Source: Archangiaceae bacterium
GTDB lineage: Bacteria; Myxococcota; Myxococcia; Myxococcales; Myxococcaceae
Length of the DNA stretch: 64,000 bases
Assembly (NCBI GenBank): GCA_016714225.1
Contig: JADJNS010000006.1
Span: forward strand, 496,001 to 560,000
Direction: 5' to 3'
In this document: in pieces, positions 8,781 to 17,408 of the stretch
Layout: every line of letters begins with the position of its first letter
Position numbering within the stretch: the stretch's first letter is position 1
Program-made: the position numbers and the translations under genes
Notes under the pieces: generated by a model
What the model was told of the DNA's origin: nothing
The model's input: the letters and a program-made list of their open reading frames with translations, nothing else
Databases searched by the model: none

Positions 8781-10231
8781 CACGCCACCTCGAGCGCGGC
8801 GGCCGGGGCCGCCTCAGCGAGGGGAAAGCGCACCGTGAAGCGCGTGCCCGCGTCGCGCTTCGAGTCGACCTCGATGGTGCCCCGGTGCTCGGTGACGATC
8901 GACTTGACCACCGCCAGGCCCAGCCCGGTGCCGCCCCGGTCGTTCCACGTGGTGAAGAAGGGCTCGAAGATGCGGGCCCTCACCGCCTCGTCGATGCCGC
9001 TGCCGGTGTCTTGAACGAACAGCTCGAGGGTCTTGCCGTCGCGCGCTTGCAGGCCCACCGTCACCCGCCCGCCTTCGGCCGTGGCGCGCAGCGCGTTGGT
9101 GAGCAGGTTGAGCACCACCTGCTGCACCTGCTCGGGGTCGGTGAGCACCTGCGGCAGCCCGTCGGGCACGCTGAGCTCGATGGTCACGCGGCGCCGCCGC
9201 GCGTCGCCCTCGAGCAGCCGCACCACGCTGCGCACCGAGGCGTCGACCGCGGTGAGCCGCAGCTGGGCCGGGGTGCGGCGCGAGTACGACAAGAGCTGCT
9301 CGACGATCGCGGCGATGCGGTCAGACTGCTCGACCAGCATCTCGGCCACCCGCCGCGCGCTCGCCGGCATGTCGGGGCGCTCGGCCAGCTCGCGCGCCCG
9401 CCCGTTGAGCACCTGCAGCGGAGACCCGATCTCGTGCGCCAGGCCCGCCGACAGCTGCCCCACGGTCACCAGCTTGTCGACCCGCTGCAGCCCGGCCTCG
9501 AGCGCCCGCCGCGCATCTTCTTCGTGCGCCAGCTGCGCCACCATCGCGTTGAACGCCGCTGCCAGCTCGCCGATCTCGTCGTGGCTGCCCACCGCCGCGG
9601 TCGCCGAGAGGTCTCCCTGGCGCACCCGGGTCATCACGTCGACCAGGCGGCCCAGCGGCCGGCGCACCTGAAAGACGATCACCAACCAGCCGACCGCCAC
9701 CAGCGCGAGAAAGACGGTGGCGATGGTGAGCACGGTCGCGAGCAGCTTGTCGTCGATCTGCTCGCGCAGCTGGTCGAGCGCCTGCACGATCGCCACGGCC
9801 CCCAGCGGCCGCCCGTCGTCGGCGGTGAGCGGCGCCGCCGTGGTGAGGTACCGCAGCCGGCCCCCCTCGTAGCGCATCAACGGCGCCCGGGTGCGCAGCA
9901 CCTCGGCCGCCACCGTGGTCGCGAAGGGCAGCGTTCGCACCGTGCCCCACGAGGTCGAGTCGAGGCGCCCCTGGGTGTCGAAGACGAACACCTCGAACGA
10001 GGGGTCGTCGTTCGAGATCGACTCGAGCACCTCGTTCACCTCGGCGGCGCGGCGGTTGCGGGTCGCCTGCTCGACCGACACCTTCACGGCCGCGAGGAGC
10101 AGCTTGAGATCGTGCTCGGCCGTCGCCCGCTGCGCCGCCTCTTCGCGCGACACCCGGCGCACGCCGTACGCGCCCAGCACCAGGGCGCTGGTCGCCGCCA
10201 GGCCGACGGCGAGCTTGGTGGTGATTCGCAT
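8780..10231 (-). CDS. Membrane sensor histidine kinase
   Basis: 483 aa. The N-terminal transmembrane helix (KLAVGLAATSALVLGAYGV) is followed by a periplasmic sensor region of about 140 aa, a second helix (VLTIATVFLALVAVGWLVIVF), a HAMP domain, a HisKA box reading HEIGSPLQ (most homologues have HEIRNP) and an HATPase domain with N, G1 (DTGSGI) and G2 (GTGLGLAVV) boxes. Start at 10231 chosen for the short positive N-terminus; a 10288 start adds 19 residues of poor codon use. Forms an operon with the downstream NtrC-type regulator. The signal is unknown; the divergent efflux genes suggest an envelope stress or toxic compound. Confidence 0.92.
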   Translation of the reverse strand: MRITTKLAVGLAATSALVLGAYGVRRVSREEAAQRATAEHDLKLLLAAVKVSVEQATRNRRAAEVNEVLESISNDDPSFEVFVFDTQGRLDSTSWGTVRTLPFATTVAAEVLRTRAPLMRYEGGRLRYLTTAAPLTADDGRPLGAVAIVQALDQLREQIDDKLLATVLTIATVFLALVAVGWLVIVFQVRRPLGRLVDVMTRVRQGDLSATAAVGSHDEIGELAAAFNAMVAQLAHEEDARRALEAGLQRVDKLVTVGQLSAGLAHEIGSPLQVLNGRARELAERPDMPASARRVAEMLVEQSDRIAAIVEQLLSYSRRTPAQLRLTAVDASVRSVVRLLEGDARRRRVTIELSVPDGLPQVLTDPEQVQQVVLNLLTNALRATAEGGRVTVGLQARDGKTLELFVQDTGSGIDEAVRARIFEPFFTTWNDRGGTGLGLAVVKSIVTEHRGTIEVDSKRDAGTRFTVRFPLAEAAPAAALEVA

Positions 10232-10290
10232 GGCGCGCGCGACCTGACCAGAAGTGCACAGATGGTACAAGGCTGCACGTCGCCTCAATC

Positions 10291-10305
10291 ACGACATCGA
10301 GTCGT
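10291..10305. promoter_or_regulatory. Palindrome, candidate activator site for the efflux operon
   Basis: ACGAC-ATCGA-GTCGT is a perfect 5-bp inverted repeat 25 bp upstream of the -24 element at 10330. Position fits an enhancer-like site for the NtrC-type regulator at 7443. Only one copy was noticed. Confidence 0.4.
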
Positions 10306-10329
10306 TGCAGTCGGTTACGTGTCGTTGGC

Positions 10330-10345
10330 TGGCATCGCCCTTGCG
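10330..10345 (+). promoter_or_regulatory. Sigma-54 promoter of the RND efflux operon
   Basis: TGGCATCGCCCTTGCG matches the -24/-12 consensus TGGCACG-N4-TTGCW: the GG and GC are exactly 10 nt apart and TTGC is intact. The predicted transcription start is about 10356, only 4 nt before the ATG at 10360. Confidence 0.65.
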
Positions 10346-10359
10346 AAGCGGCGGGCCCC

Positions 10360-11424
10360 ATGGTGCGTCTCTGCGTGGGGTTGGGGCTGTGTCTGGCGGT
10401 GGGCTGCGCCAAGCACGAAGAAGCCGAGCCGCTCGAGGTGTTTCCGGTCACCTCGCCGGGCGAAGCGAAGGCGCTGTACGAGCGCGAGTACGTCGGTGAG
10501 GTGAACGCGGTGCAGCGCGCCGAGCTGCGCGCGCGCACCAGCGGGCTGCTCGAGTCGGTGGCGGTCGACGAGGGCCGCGAGGTCAAGGCCGGGCAGCTGC
10601 TCTTCTCGTTCGCCTCGAGGGGGCTGCAGCAGCAGGTGAAGAAGGCGCGGGCCACCATCGCCACCGCCACCGCCGAGCTGAAGGCCGCCGAGCTCGAGCA
10701 CGCCAACGTGAAGATGCTGCACGACAAGCAGGTGGTCTCGCCGGCCGAGCTGGCGCGGGTCGACGCCAAGGTCCAGGCGCTGGCCGCGAAGCTCGAAGAG
10801 GCGCGCGCCGACGAGGGCCAGGCGGCGATCAACCTCTCGCACGCCGAGGTGCGGGCCCCGTTCGACGGGGTGGTCAACCGCATACCCAAGAAGGCGGGCA
10901 GCATGATTCAAGAGGGTGAGCTGCTGACCACCGTCACCAACGCCTCCGAGGTGCTGGTGTACTTTCGCGTCTCCGAGAACGAGTACCTCGACTACGCCGC
11001 GAACCCCGACGAGCGCGCGAAAGAGGTGAGCTTCAAGCTCGCCGACGGCAGCGCGCTCGAGGCGCGGGGGGTGATCGACGCGGTCGAGACCGAGGTCGAC
11101 CGGGGCACCGGCACGCTCGCGTTTCGCGCCCGCTTCCCCAACCCGCAGCGGCTGCTGAAGCATGGGGCCAGCGGCAAGGTGGTGCTGCACGTGCCGCTGC
11201 AGGGCGGGCTCACCGTGCCGCAGAAGGCCACCTTCGAGATTCAAGACCACGTCTACGTGTACGCGCTCGACGCGCAGAACCGCGCCCACGCCAAGCGCAT
11301 CGTGCCCAAGCTCAGGCTCGCCGACACCTTCGTGCTCGAGTCGGGCCTGCAGGCGACCGACCGCTTCATTCTCGAGGGCATTCAGAAGGTGAAGGAGGGC
11401 GCCACCATCGTGGCGCGGCAGTAG
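10360..11424 (+). CDS. RND efflux periplasmic adaptor (membrane fusion protein), lipoprotein
   Basis: 354 aa with lipobox LAVGC (acylated Cys16). The order is typical of the HlyD/AcrA family: first half of the lipoyl domain, an alpha-helical hairpin (residues about 80-155), the second lipoyl half (AEVRAPFDGVVNRIPKKAGS), a beta-barrel and a membrane-proximal domain (SGLQATDRFILEGIQKVKEG). It links the inner-membrane pump to the outer-membrane channel encoded downstream. The stop overlaps the pump's GTG start (TAGTG). Expected to be regulated by the divergent two-component pair through sigma-54. Confidence 0.93.
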   Translation: MVRLCVGLGLCLAVGCAKHEEAEPLEVFPVTSPGEAKALYEREYVGEVNAVQRAELRARTSGLLESVAVDEGREVKAGQLLFSFASRGLQQQVKKARATIATATAELKAAELEHANVKMLHDKQVVSPAELARVDAKVQALAAKLEEARADEGQAAINLSHAEVRAPFDGVVNRIPKKAGSMIQEGELLTTVTNASEVLVYFRVSENEYLDYAANPDERAKEVSFKLADGSALEARGVIDAVETEVDRGTGTLAFRARFPNPQRLLKHGASGKVVLHVPLQGGLTVPQKATFEIQDHVYVYALDAQNRAHAKRIVPKLRLADTFVLESGLQATDRFILEGIQKVKEGATIVARQ

Positions 11425-14400
11425 TGCTGAAGACCTTCACGCGCCGGCCGGTGCTCTCGTCGGTGGTGTCGATCGTGATCACCCTGCTGGGTCTGATCGC
11501 GCTGGCGCGGCTGCCGGTGACGCTGTTCCCCGACGTGGCGCCGCCCGAGGTCAACGTCACGGTGGTCTACACCGGCGCCAACGCCGAGACGGTCGGCAAG
11601 ACCACCATCGTGCCGCTCGAGCGCATGATCAACGGCGTGCCCGGCATGAAGTACATGGCCAGCGACATGGGCAACGACGGGGTGGGCGTCGTGCAGGTGG
11701 TGTTCGAGACCGGCACCGACCCCGACGTCGCGGCGATCAACGTGCAGAACCGGGTGAACACCGTGCTCGACGAGCTGCCGCCCGAGGTGCTCAAGCGCGG
11801 CGTCGAGGTCTCGAAGCAAGAGCACTCGATGCTGATGTTCCTCACCATCGACAGCACGAACCCCGAGCACGACGAGAAGTTTCTCTTCAACCTCGTCGAC
11901 ATCAACGTGCTGCCCGAGCTCAAGCGCATTCACGGCGTGGGCTACGCCGACATTCTGGGCTCGAAAGAGTACGCGATGCGCATCTGGCTGAAGCCAGACA
12001 AGATGGTCGCGTACCGGGTGGCGCCGCAAGACGTGCTCGACGCCCTGCGCGAGTCGAACGTCGAGGCGGCGCCCGGCAAGATCGGCGAGAACAGCGACCG
12101 CGGCAACCAGTCGCTGCAGTACACGGTGAAGTACACCGGCAAGTACAAGACCCCGGCCGAGTACGCGAACATTCCCATTCGGGCCACCGCGCAGGGCGAG
12201 ATTCTGCGCATCAGAGACGTCGCCGACGTCGAGCTCGGCGCGCAAGAGTTCGACGAAGAGACCAAGCTCGATGGGCGCCCGAGCGCGGCGATCATGCTGC
12301 GGCAGCTGCCCGGCTCGAACGCGAGCGAGGTGATCGCGCAGATCAAAGAGCTGATGGCGCGGCTCAAGCGCGAGCAGCTGCCAGAGGGCGTGAACTACCA
12401 CTACAGCTACGACGTCAGCCGCTTTCTCAACGCCTCGATTCACGAGGTGGTGAAGACGTTCTTCGAGGCCTTCTTGCTCGTCGCGCTGGTGGTGTTCGTG
12501 TTCTTGCAAGACTGGCGGTCGACCCTGGTGCCGGCGCTCGCGGTGCCGGTGTCGCTGGTCGGCACGTTCTTCTTCATTCAGTTCTTCGGCTTCTCGGTCA
12601 ACCTCATCACCCTGTTCGCGCTGGTGCTCGCGATCGGCATCGTGGTCGACAACGCCATCGTGGTGGTCGAGGCGGTGCACGCGAAGCTGGCGCACACCCA
12701 GCTGACGGTGCAGCACGCCACCGACCGCGCGATGGAGGAGATCGGCGGCGCGATCGTGGCCATCACCCTGGTGATGTCGGCGGTGTTCGTGCCGGTGGGC
12801 TTCATCGGCGGGCCGTCGGGGGTCTTCTACCGGCAGTTCTCGATCACCATGGCGATCGCCATCGTGCTCTCGGGCGTGGTGGCGCTCACGCTCACCCCGG
12901 CGCTCTGCGCGCTGCTGCTCAAGCCGGTGAAGCACGGCCCGAGCGCGAACCCCTTCTTTCGCGAGTTCAACCGCCGCTACCACCGGCTCGAGGAGCGCTA
13001 CGCGTCGGGGGTCAGCCGCGCGGCGGCCCGGCGCGTCGTCACCGCGCTGGTGCTGGTCGCCTTCACCGCGGGCACCGGACTGCTCGGCTCGATCTTGCAG
13101 ACCGGCTTCATTCCCGAAGAAGACCAGGGCACCTTCTACGCCAGCATCACCACCCCGGCCGGCGTCACGCTCGAGCGCACCAAAGAGGTGGTCGACGCCA
13201 TTCAAGAGCTCGCCAGCGACATTCCCGAGATCGAGAGCATCTCGACGCTGGCCGGCACCGACATTCTCACCGACGGTACGCGCGCCACCTCGGGCACCTG
13301 CGTCATCGACCTCAAGCCGTGGGACGAGCGCAAGCGCTCGGTGAAGGAGATCATGGCCGACCTCGAAGCGCGCACCCACCAGATCAAGGGCGGCATGATC
13401 GAATACTTCACGCCGCCGCCGGTGCCGGGCTACGGCGACGCCAGCGGCATCGAGATTCGACTGCTCGACAAGACCGGCAGCGGCAACATCGCGCGGCAGA
13501 GCGAGGTGGTGAAGCAGTTCGTGGCCGACCTCGAGGCGCGCCCCGAGATCGCCAGCGCCTTCACCGTCTTCAACGCCGGCTACCCCGAGTACATGGTGCA
13601 CGTCGACATCGACAAGGCGGCCCAGAAGGGGGTGAGCGTCGAGAACGCCCTGAGCGCGATGCAGACGGTGCTGGGCAGCGAGTACGCCACCAACTTCATT
13701 CGCTTCGGGCAGATGTACCGGGTGATGGTGCAGGCGGCGCCCGAGTACCGCGCCGAGCCCGAGCAGATGCTGCGCATTCAGGTGCGCAACGACCAGCAAG
13801 AGATGGTGCCGCTGGCCGACATCGTCTCGCTCGAGCGCACGTACGGGGCCGACCAGATGACGCGCTACAACATGTACCCGTCGGCCGAGCTCCACTCGCA
13901 GCCGGCGCCGGGGGTGAGCTCGGGCGCGGCGATCGCGGTGATTCAGCAGGTCGCGCGCGAGAAGCTGCCGAAGGGCTACGGCATCGACTGGGCCGGCGCG
14001 ACCCGCGACGAGGTGAACGCGGGCAACGAGGGCCTCATCGTCTTCTTCATCTGCCTCATCTTCGTCTACCTGGTGCTCGCGGCGCAGTACGAGAGCTTCG
14101 TGCTGCCGATGAGCGTGGTGCTGTCGCTGCCGCCGGGCATCTTCGGCGCGTTCGCAGGGCTGCGCCTGGCGCACCTCGAGAACAACATCTACGCGCACGT
14201 GGCGCTGCTGATGCTGATCGGCCTGCTCGGCAAGAACGCGATCTTGATCGTCGAGTTCGCCGAGCTGAAGCGCCGCGAGGGGCGCACCCCGTTCGAGGCG
14301 GCGGTGCAGGCCGCGCGGCTGCGGCTGCGGCCGATCCTGATGACCTCGTTCGCGTTCTTGGTGGGCCTGCTGCCGCTGGTGGTCGCGACCGGCGCCGGCG

Positions 14401-14606
14401 CGGTGGGCAACCGCACCATCGGCACCGCCGCCGCTGCGGGCATGCTGTTCGGCACGGTGTTCGGGCTGGTGCTGGTGCCGGGGCTGTACGTGGTGTTCGC
14501 GTCGGTTGGGCTGCGACTGTCGAAGCGAGAGCTCGACGCCATCATTCACCCCGCAGCGCCAGTCGCGCCTCAGCCCGCCGAGGCGGCGCCGCCGGGGGCG
14601 TCATGA
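11424..14606 (+). CDS. RND efflux pump, HAE1/AcrB type
   Basis: 1060 aa, the usual size for a hydrophobic/amphiphilic efflux RND protein. The N-terminal helix (SSVVSIVITLLGLIALARLP) is followed by the first porter domain, a bundle of helices including the signature VVDNAIVVVE with the proton-relay acidic residues in TM4, a second porter domain and a second helix bundle (LLMLIGLLGKNAILIVEFAE). Proton-driven export of drugs, detergents or metabolites out of the periplasm or inner membrane. Starts at a GTG that overlaps the adaptor's stop; its own stop overlaps the channel's ATG (ATGA). Substrate cannot be predicted. Confidence 0.95.
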   Translation: MLKTFTRRPVLSSVVSIVITLLGLIALARLPVTLFPDVAPPEVNVTVVYTGANAETVGKTTIVPLERMINGVPGMKYMASDMGNDGVGVVQVVFETGTDPDVAAINVQNRVNTVLDELPPEVLKRGVEVSKQEHSMLMFLTIDSTNPEHDEKFLFNLVDINVLPELKRIHGVGYADILGSKEYAMRIWLKPDKMVAYRVAPQDVLDALRESNVEAAPGKIGENSDRGNQSLQYTVKYTGKYKTPAEYANIPIRATAQGEILRIRDVADVELGAQEFDEETKLDGRPSAAIMLRQLPGSNASEVIAQIKELMARLKREQLPEGVNYHYSYDVSRFLNASIHEVVKTFFEAFLLVALVVFVFLQDWRSTLVPALAVPVSLVGTFFFIQFFGFSVNLITLFALVLAIGIVVDNAIVVVEAVHAKLAHTQLTVQHATDRAMEEIGGAIVAITLVMSAVFVPVGFIGGPSGVFYRQFSITMAIAIVLSGVVALTLTPALCALLLKPVKHGPSANPFFREFNRRYHRLEERYASGVSRAAARRVVTALVLVAFTAGTGLLGSILQTGFIPEEDQGTFYASITTPAGVTLERTKEVVDAIQELASDIPEIESISTLAGTDILTDGTRATSGTCVIDLKPWDERKRSVKEIMADLEARTHQIKGGMIEYFTPPPVPGYGDASGIEIRLLDKTGSGNIARQSEVVKQFVADLEARPEIASAFTVFNAGYPEYMVHVDIDKAAQKGVSVENALSAMQTVLGSEYATNFIRFGQMYRVMVQAAPEYRAEPEQMLRIQVRNDQQEMVPLADIVSLERTYGADQMTRYNMYPSAELHSQPAPGVSSGAAIAVIQQVAREKLPKGYGIDWAGATRDEVNAGNEGLIVFFICLIFVYLVLAAQYESFVLPMSVVLSLPPGIFGAFAGLRLAHLENNIYAHVALLMLIGLLGKNAILIVEFAELKRREGRTPFEAAVQAARLRLRPILMTSFAFLVGLLPLVVATGAGAVGNRTIGTAAAAGMLFGTVFGLVLVPGLYVVFASVGLRLSKRELDAIIHPAAPVAPQPAEAAPPGAS

Positions 14607-16030
14607 CACGGGCGCTCGCGCTGGCCGGGCTCTGCTGCGGCTGCGCCGCGATCAACATCGACACCCCCATCGCCGAGAAGCCGTTGCCCGCGGCGTTCGC
14701 GGGCGCGGCCGACGCCGCCGACGCCGGAGCACGGCCGAGCTCGGCGCAGACGCCCTGGCGCGAGTGGTTCGCCGACCCGCGCCTGCTCGGCCTCATCGAC
14801 GAGGCGCTGGCCAACAACCAGAACCTGCTCGCGGCGATGCAGCGCATCGAGGTGACCCGGGCGGGCATCGTGCGCACCACGGGCGCGATGCTGCCGCAGC
14901 TCTCGTTGGGGGTGGGCGCGGGCGTGCAGAAATACGGCCGGTACACCGACACCGGCGCGGGCAACGCCACCACCGACATTCGCCCGGGCGAGCCGGTGCC
15001 GCAGAACCTCCCGAACCTGGCGCTGGGCGTGCAGTCGTCGTGGGAGATCGATCTGTGGGGCAAGCTGCGGCACCAACGCGAGGCCGCGCTCGCCGAGTAC
15101 CTGGCGAGCATCGAGGGCACCCAGGCGGTGCACAGCGCGCTGATCTCGGACCTCGCCTCGGCCTGGTTCGAGCTGCTGGCGCTGGACCACTTCGGGGCGG
15201 TGCTGCGCGAGTCGGCGTCGCGCCAGCAGCGCGCGGTCGAGATCGTTCGGCTCGAGAAGCAGGCCGGCCGGGCGAACGAGCTCGCGGTGCAGCAGTTCAC
15301 CGCGCAGCTCGCCAGCACCCACGCGCGAGAGCGCGAGGTGGCCCAGGCGACGGTCGAGGCCGAGAACCGGGTCAACCTGCTGCTGGGGCGCTTTCCGCAG
15401 CCCATCGCGCGCGAGAAGGCGTTGCTGTTCGCCGAGTTTCCCCAGCCGCTGTCGGCGGGCGTGCCGTCGGAGCTGCTGGTGAACCGGCCCGACGTTCGGC
15501 AGGCCGAGCAGCGGGTGCGGGTGTCGCAGTTCGACGTGAAGGCGGCGCGGGCGGCGTTCTTCCCCAACCTGAACATCTCGGCGGGCATCGGCTACCAGGC
15601 GTTCAACCCCGCCTTCCTCTTCAGCACGCCCGAGTCGCTGTTCTACTCGGTGGTCGGCGGCCTGGTGGCGCCGATCGTCAACCTCACCGGCATTCAGGCG
15701 GCGTTCAGCGGCGCGAAGGCGAACCAGGTGGTGGCGATGTACGAGTACCAGCGGGCCGTCATCAACGCCTTCACCGAGGTGGCGAACGCGGTGTCGGCGG
15801 TGCAGACCACCGAAGGGCTGCTCGAAGACCGCAAGGCGCAGAAGGCGGCCTGCGAGCAGAGCGTCGCGACGGCCGACCTGCTCTACCGGGCGGGCCAGGC
15901 CTCGTACTTCGAGGTGCTCATCGCGCAGCAGAGCGCGTTGCAGGCCGAGCTCGACCTGGTCGAGGCGTGGAAGCGGCGACGCCTGGCGAACGTGGCGGTC
16001 TACCGCGCGCTGGGCGGCGGCTGGCGCTGA
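14603..16030 (+). CDS. Outer-membrane efflux channel, TolC/NodT family
   Basis: 475 aa. The N-terminal signal is that of an outer-membrane lipoprotein (MTRALALAGLCCGCA). It has two OEP repeats, each with a long helical hairpin; W-x-EIDLWGKLR and the NRPDVRQAEQRV motif near the middle are standard in this family, and the protein ends in an A-x-YRALGGGW pattern. It completes the tripartite pump with the two upstream genes. ATGA overlap with the pump gene indicates translational coupling. The C-terminus abuts the convergent NrfJ-like gene. Confidence 0.93.
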   Translation: MTRALALAGLCCGCAAINIDTPIAEKPLPAAFAGAADAADAGARPSSAQTPWREWFADPRLLGLIDEALANNQNLLAAMQRIEVTRAGIVRTTGAMLPQLSLGVGAGVQKYGRYTDTGAGNATTDIRPGEPVPQNLPNLALGVQSSWEIDLWGKLRHQREAALAEYLASIEGTQAVHSALISDLASAWFELLALDHFGAVLRESASRQQRAVEIVRLEKQAGRANELAVQQFTAQLASTHAREREVAQATVEAENRVNLLLGRFPQPIAREKALLFAEFPQPLSAGVPSELLVNRPDVRQAEQRVRVSQFDVKAARAAFFPNLNISAGIGYQAFNPAFLFSTPESLFYSVVGGLVAPIVNLTGIQAAFSGAKANQVVAMYEYQRAVINAFTEVANAVSAVQTTEGLLEDRKAQKAACEQSVATADLLYRAGQASYFEVLIAQQSALQAELDLVEAWKRRRLANVAVYRALGGGWR

Positions 16031-16051
16031 AGGGGCGCCGCCGTGACGGCG

Positions 16052-16495
16052 TCACTTGCCCAGCTCGCCGAACCAGATGCGCTCGAAGCTGCGGTTGAGG
16101 GTCTTGCTGGCGAAGTTCTCCATCAGCATGGCGTTGACGATGGTGGCCTGCTGGCCGACCGCGAGGCCCTCTTTGGCCGCGACCGCTGCCCACTGGTCGC
16201 CGCTCGCCGTGCTCAGGCGCAGGTAGGTGAAGTTCGGCACCTGAATCACCTCGGCGATGGCGCCGGTGACGTTCTCGGTCGGGGCGGCCGCGGCCGCCGC
16301 GGCCGGGGCCTGGGCGGGAACCGGGCTGAAGCGCGCCATGCCTCCGAACGCAGGCGCCGCGGCGGCGGGCGCAGGTGCCGCGGCTGCGGGTGCGCTCGGC
16401 GTCTGGCCCTGCTCGACCGACGCGCGGCCGCTGAAGAAGCCGGCGGCAAAGGTGGCGACCACGATGCCGGCCAGCAGGGGAGCCTGTTTTTGCAT
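16052..16495 (-). CDS. NrfJ-like periplasmic protein with Ala/Pro-rich linker
   Basis: 147 aa. An N-terminal signal anchor (LLAGIVVATFAAGFFSG) is followed by an Ala/Pro-rich linker (residues about 33-75) and a C-terminal domain containing GAIAEVIQVPNFTYLRL, W-x-AV and the NAMLMENFASKTLNRSF pattern. This domain resembles proteins annotated NrfJ, which sit beside periplasmic redox enzymes; its biochemical role is not established. Downstream of rhodanese and DUF302 genes on the same strand, with a 51-bp gap holding a small hairpin, so it may be a separate unit. Identification is from motif memory only. Confidence 0.65.
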   Translation of the reverse strand: MQKQAPLLAGIVVATFAAGFFSGRASVEQGQTPSAPAAAAPAPAAAAPAFGGMARFSPVPAQAPAAAAAAAPTENVTGAIAEVIQVPNFTYLRLSTASGDQWAAVAAKEGLAVGQQATIVNAMLMENFASKTLNRSFERIWFGELGK

Positions 16496-16518
16496 CGCTG
16501 CCTTCTACCCTCGTTGCC

Positions 16519-16532
16519 GATGCTTAGGCATC
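16519..16532 (-). terminator. Small hairpin after the rhodanese gene
   Basis: GATGC-TTAG-GCATC lies 15 nt beyond the rhodanese stop and before the NrfJ-like start. There is no T-tract, so termination is uncertain. Confidence 0.35.
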
Positions 16533-16546
16533 CGTCGTGAGCGACT

Positions 16547-16894
16547 TCACCAGCGGCTCATCGCGCCCAGGTTGAAGACGCGGGTGAAGCCATGGCGCTT
16601 GAGCATCGAGCGGGCCATCGCCGAGCGGGTGCCGCTGGCGCAGTACAGCAGCTTCACCTGGTCTTTCGAGCCGAGGGCCGAGAGGCGCGACGCCAGCTCT
16701 TGCACCGGCACGTTGATCGCCCCGGGCAGGTGGCCGGTGGCGAACTCGGCGCTCGAGCGCACGTCGACGAGCTTCGCCCCTTCGCTGACCAGCTTGTGCG
16801 CTTGTTCGCGGCTCACCTGGGTGAGCTGCTTGAAGGCCCAGAAGGCGGCGATGAGCCCGAACGGTATCAGCCAGATCCAGTCGTTCATGTTCAT
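16547..16894 (-). CDS. Membrane-anchored rhodanese-like sulfurtransferase
   Basis: 115 aa. One N-terminal transmembrane helix (WIWLIPFGLIAAFWAFKQL) is followed by a single rhodanese domain. It shows the LVDVRSSAEFATGHLPGAINVP start and an active-site loop YCASGTRS with the catalytic Cys. Single-domain membrane rhodaneses transfer sulfane sulfur and occur in sulfide or thiol stress operons. It starts 7 nt after the DUF302 gene ends, so the two are one operon. The sulfur acceptor is unknown. Confidence 0.9.
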   Translation of the reverse strand: MNMNDWIWLIPFGLIAAFWAFKQLTQVSREQAHKLVSEGAKLVDVRSSAEFATGHLPGAINVPVQELASRLSALGSKDQVKLLYCASGTRSAMARSMLKRHGFTRVFNLGAMSRW

Positions 16895-16901
16895 GGGGGG
16901 G

Positions 16902-17288
16902 TTACAGCCTCTCCATCACTCGGGTCAGGCGCGCCCGAACCGCTTCGGCAAAGGCGGCCAGCTCGGGGCCCACCTGCACCGCCGCCGTCTGGGCAGGGTC
17001 GACTGCGGTCACCACGGCCGCGCCGTCATCGTCTTCGTAGACCACCACGTTGCACGGCATCATCACCCCGGCGCCGAGGTTCTTCTGCAGCGCTTCGTAC
17101 GCGAGCGCCGGGTTGCACGCTCCGAGAATGCGGTAGTTGCGAAAGCTCACTCCGAGCTTCTTGTTCAGCGTCTCTTTGACGTCGACCTCGGTGAGCACCC
17201 CGAAGCCGTCTTCCTTCAGCGCGGCCGTCACGCGGCGCAGCGCTTCGTCGTACCCGACGCTCAGCTTCTTCTTGATTCCGAGCTCCAT
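16902..17288 (-). CDS. DUF302 family protein
   Basis: 128 aa. The DUF302 core is clear: a KLSVGYDEALRRVTAALKEDGFGVLTEVDVKETL segment (shown here only as motif positions 7-40), then ILGACNPALAYEAL and GVMMPCNVVVYED. ATG at 17288 is preceded by GGAGAG; the longer frame to 17363 reads through poor codons. DUF302 proteins often accompany rhodaneses and thiol or sulfur oxidation genes, as here, but their activity is unknown. An FNR-like palindrome lies about 90 bp upstream and may control this operon. Confidence 0.88.
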   Translation of the reverse strand: MELGIKKKLSVGYDEALRRVTAALKEDGFGVLTEVDVKETLNKKLGVSFRNYRILGACNPALAYEALQKNLGAGVMMPCNVVVYEDDDGAAVVTAVDPAQTAAVQVGPELAAFAEAVRARLTRVMERL

Positions 17289-17377
17289 GATTTTCTCTCC
17301 GTGCCGAGTCGTGTAACGCCCTCGCGGTCGGGTTCCCGTCTGGCGGCCAAGGGCTGCGAGCACCCCCGACGCGTCGT

Positions 17378-17391
17378 TTGAGCCTGCTCAA
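17378..17391. promoter_or_regulatory. FNR/CRP-type palindrome upstream of the DUF302-rhodanese operon
   Basis: TTGAG-CCTG-CTCAA resembles the FNR box TTGAT-N4-ATCAA with one symmetric change, and the flanking T and A extend the arms to 6 bp. It is 87 bp upstream of the DUF302 ATG. It has no T-tract in either direction, so it is not a good terminator for the gene ending at 17409. Confidence 0.45.
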
Positions 17392-17408
17392 AGAAAAAGG
17401 GTTCGCGC

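Noticed and set aside
11382..14549. A long minus-strand frame of 1055 codons over the RND pump
   Set aside because: Made of Arg/His/Asp-rich low-complexity translation antisense to a clear RND protein. GC-rich DNA produces such frames.
17377..17392. Terminator for the DUF4386 gene
   Set aside because: No T-run follows on the minus strand; the sequence fits an FNR-type operator better.
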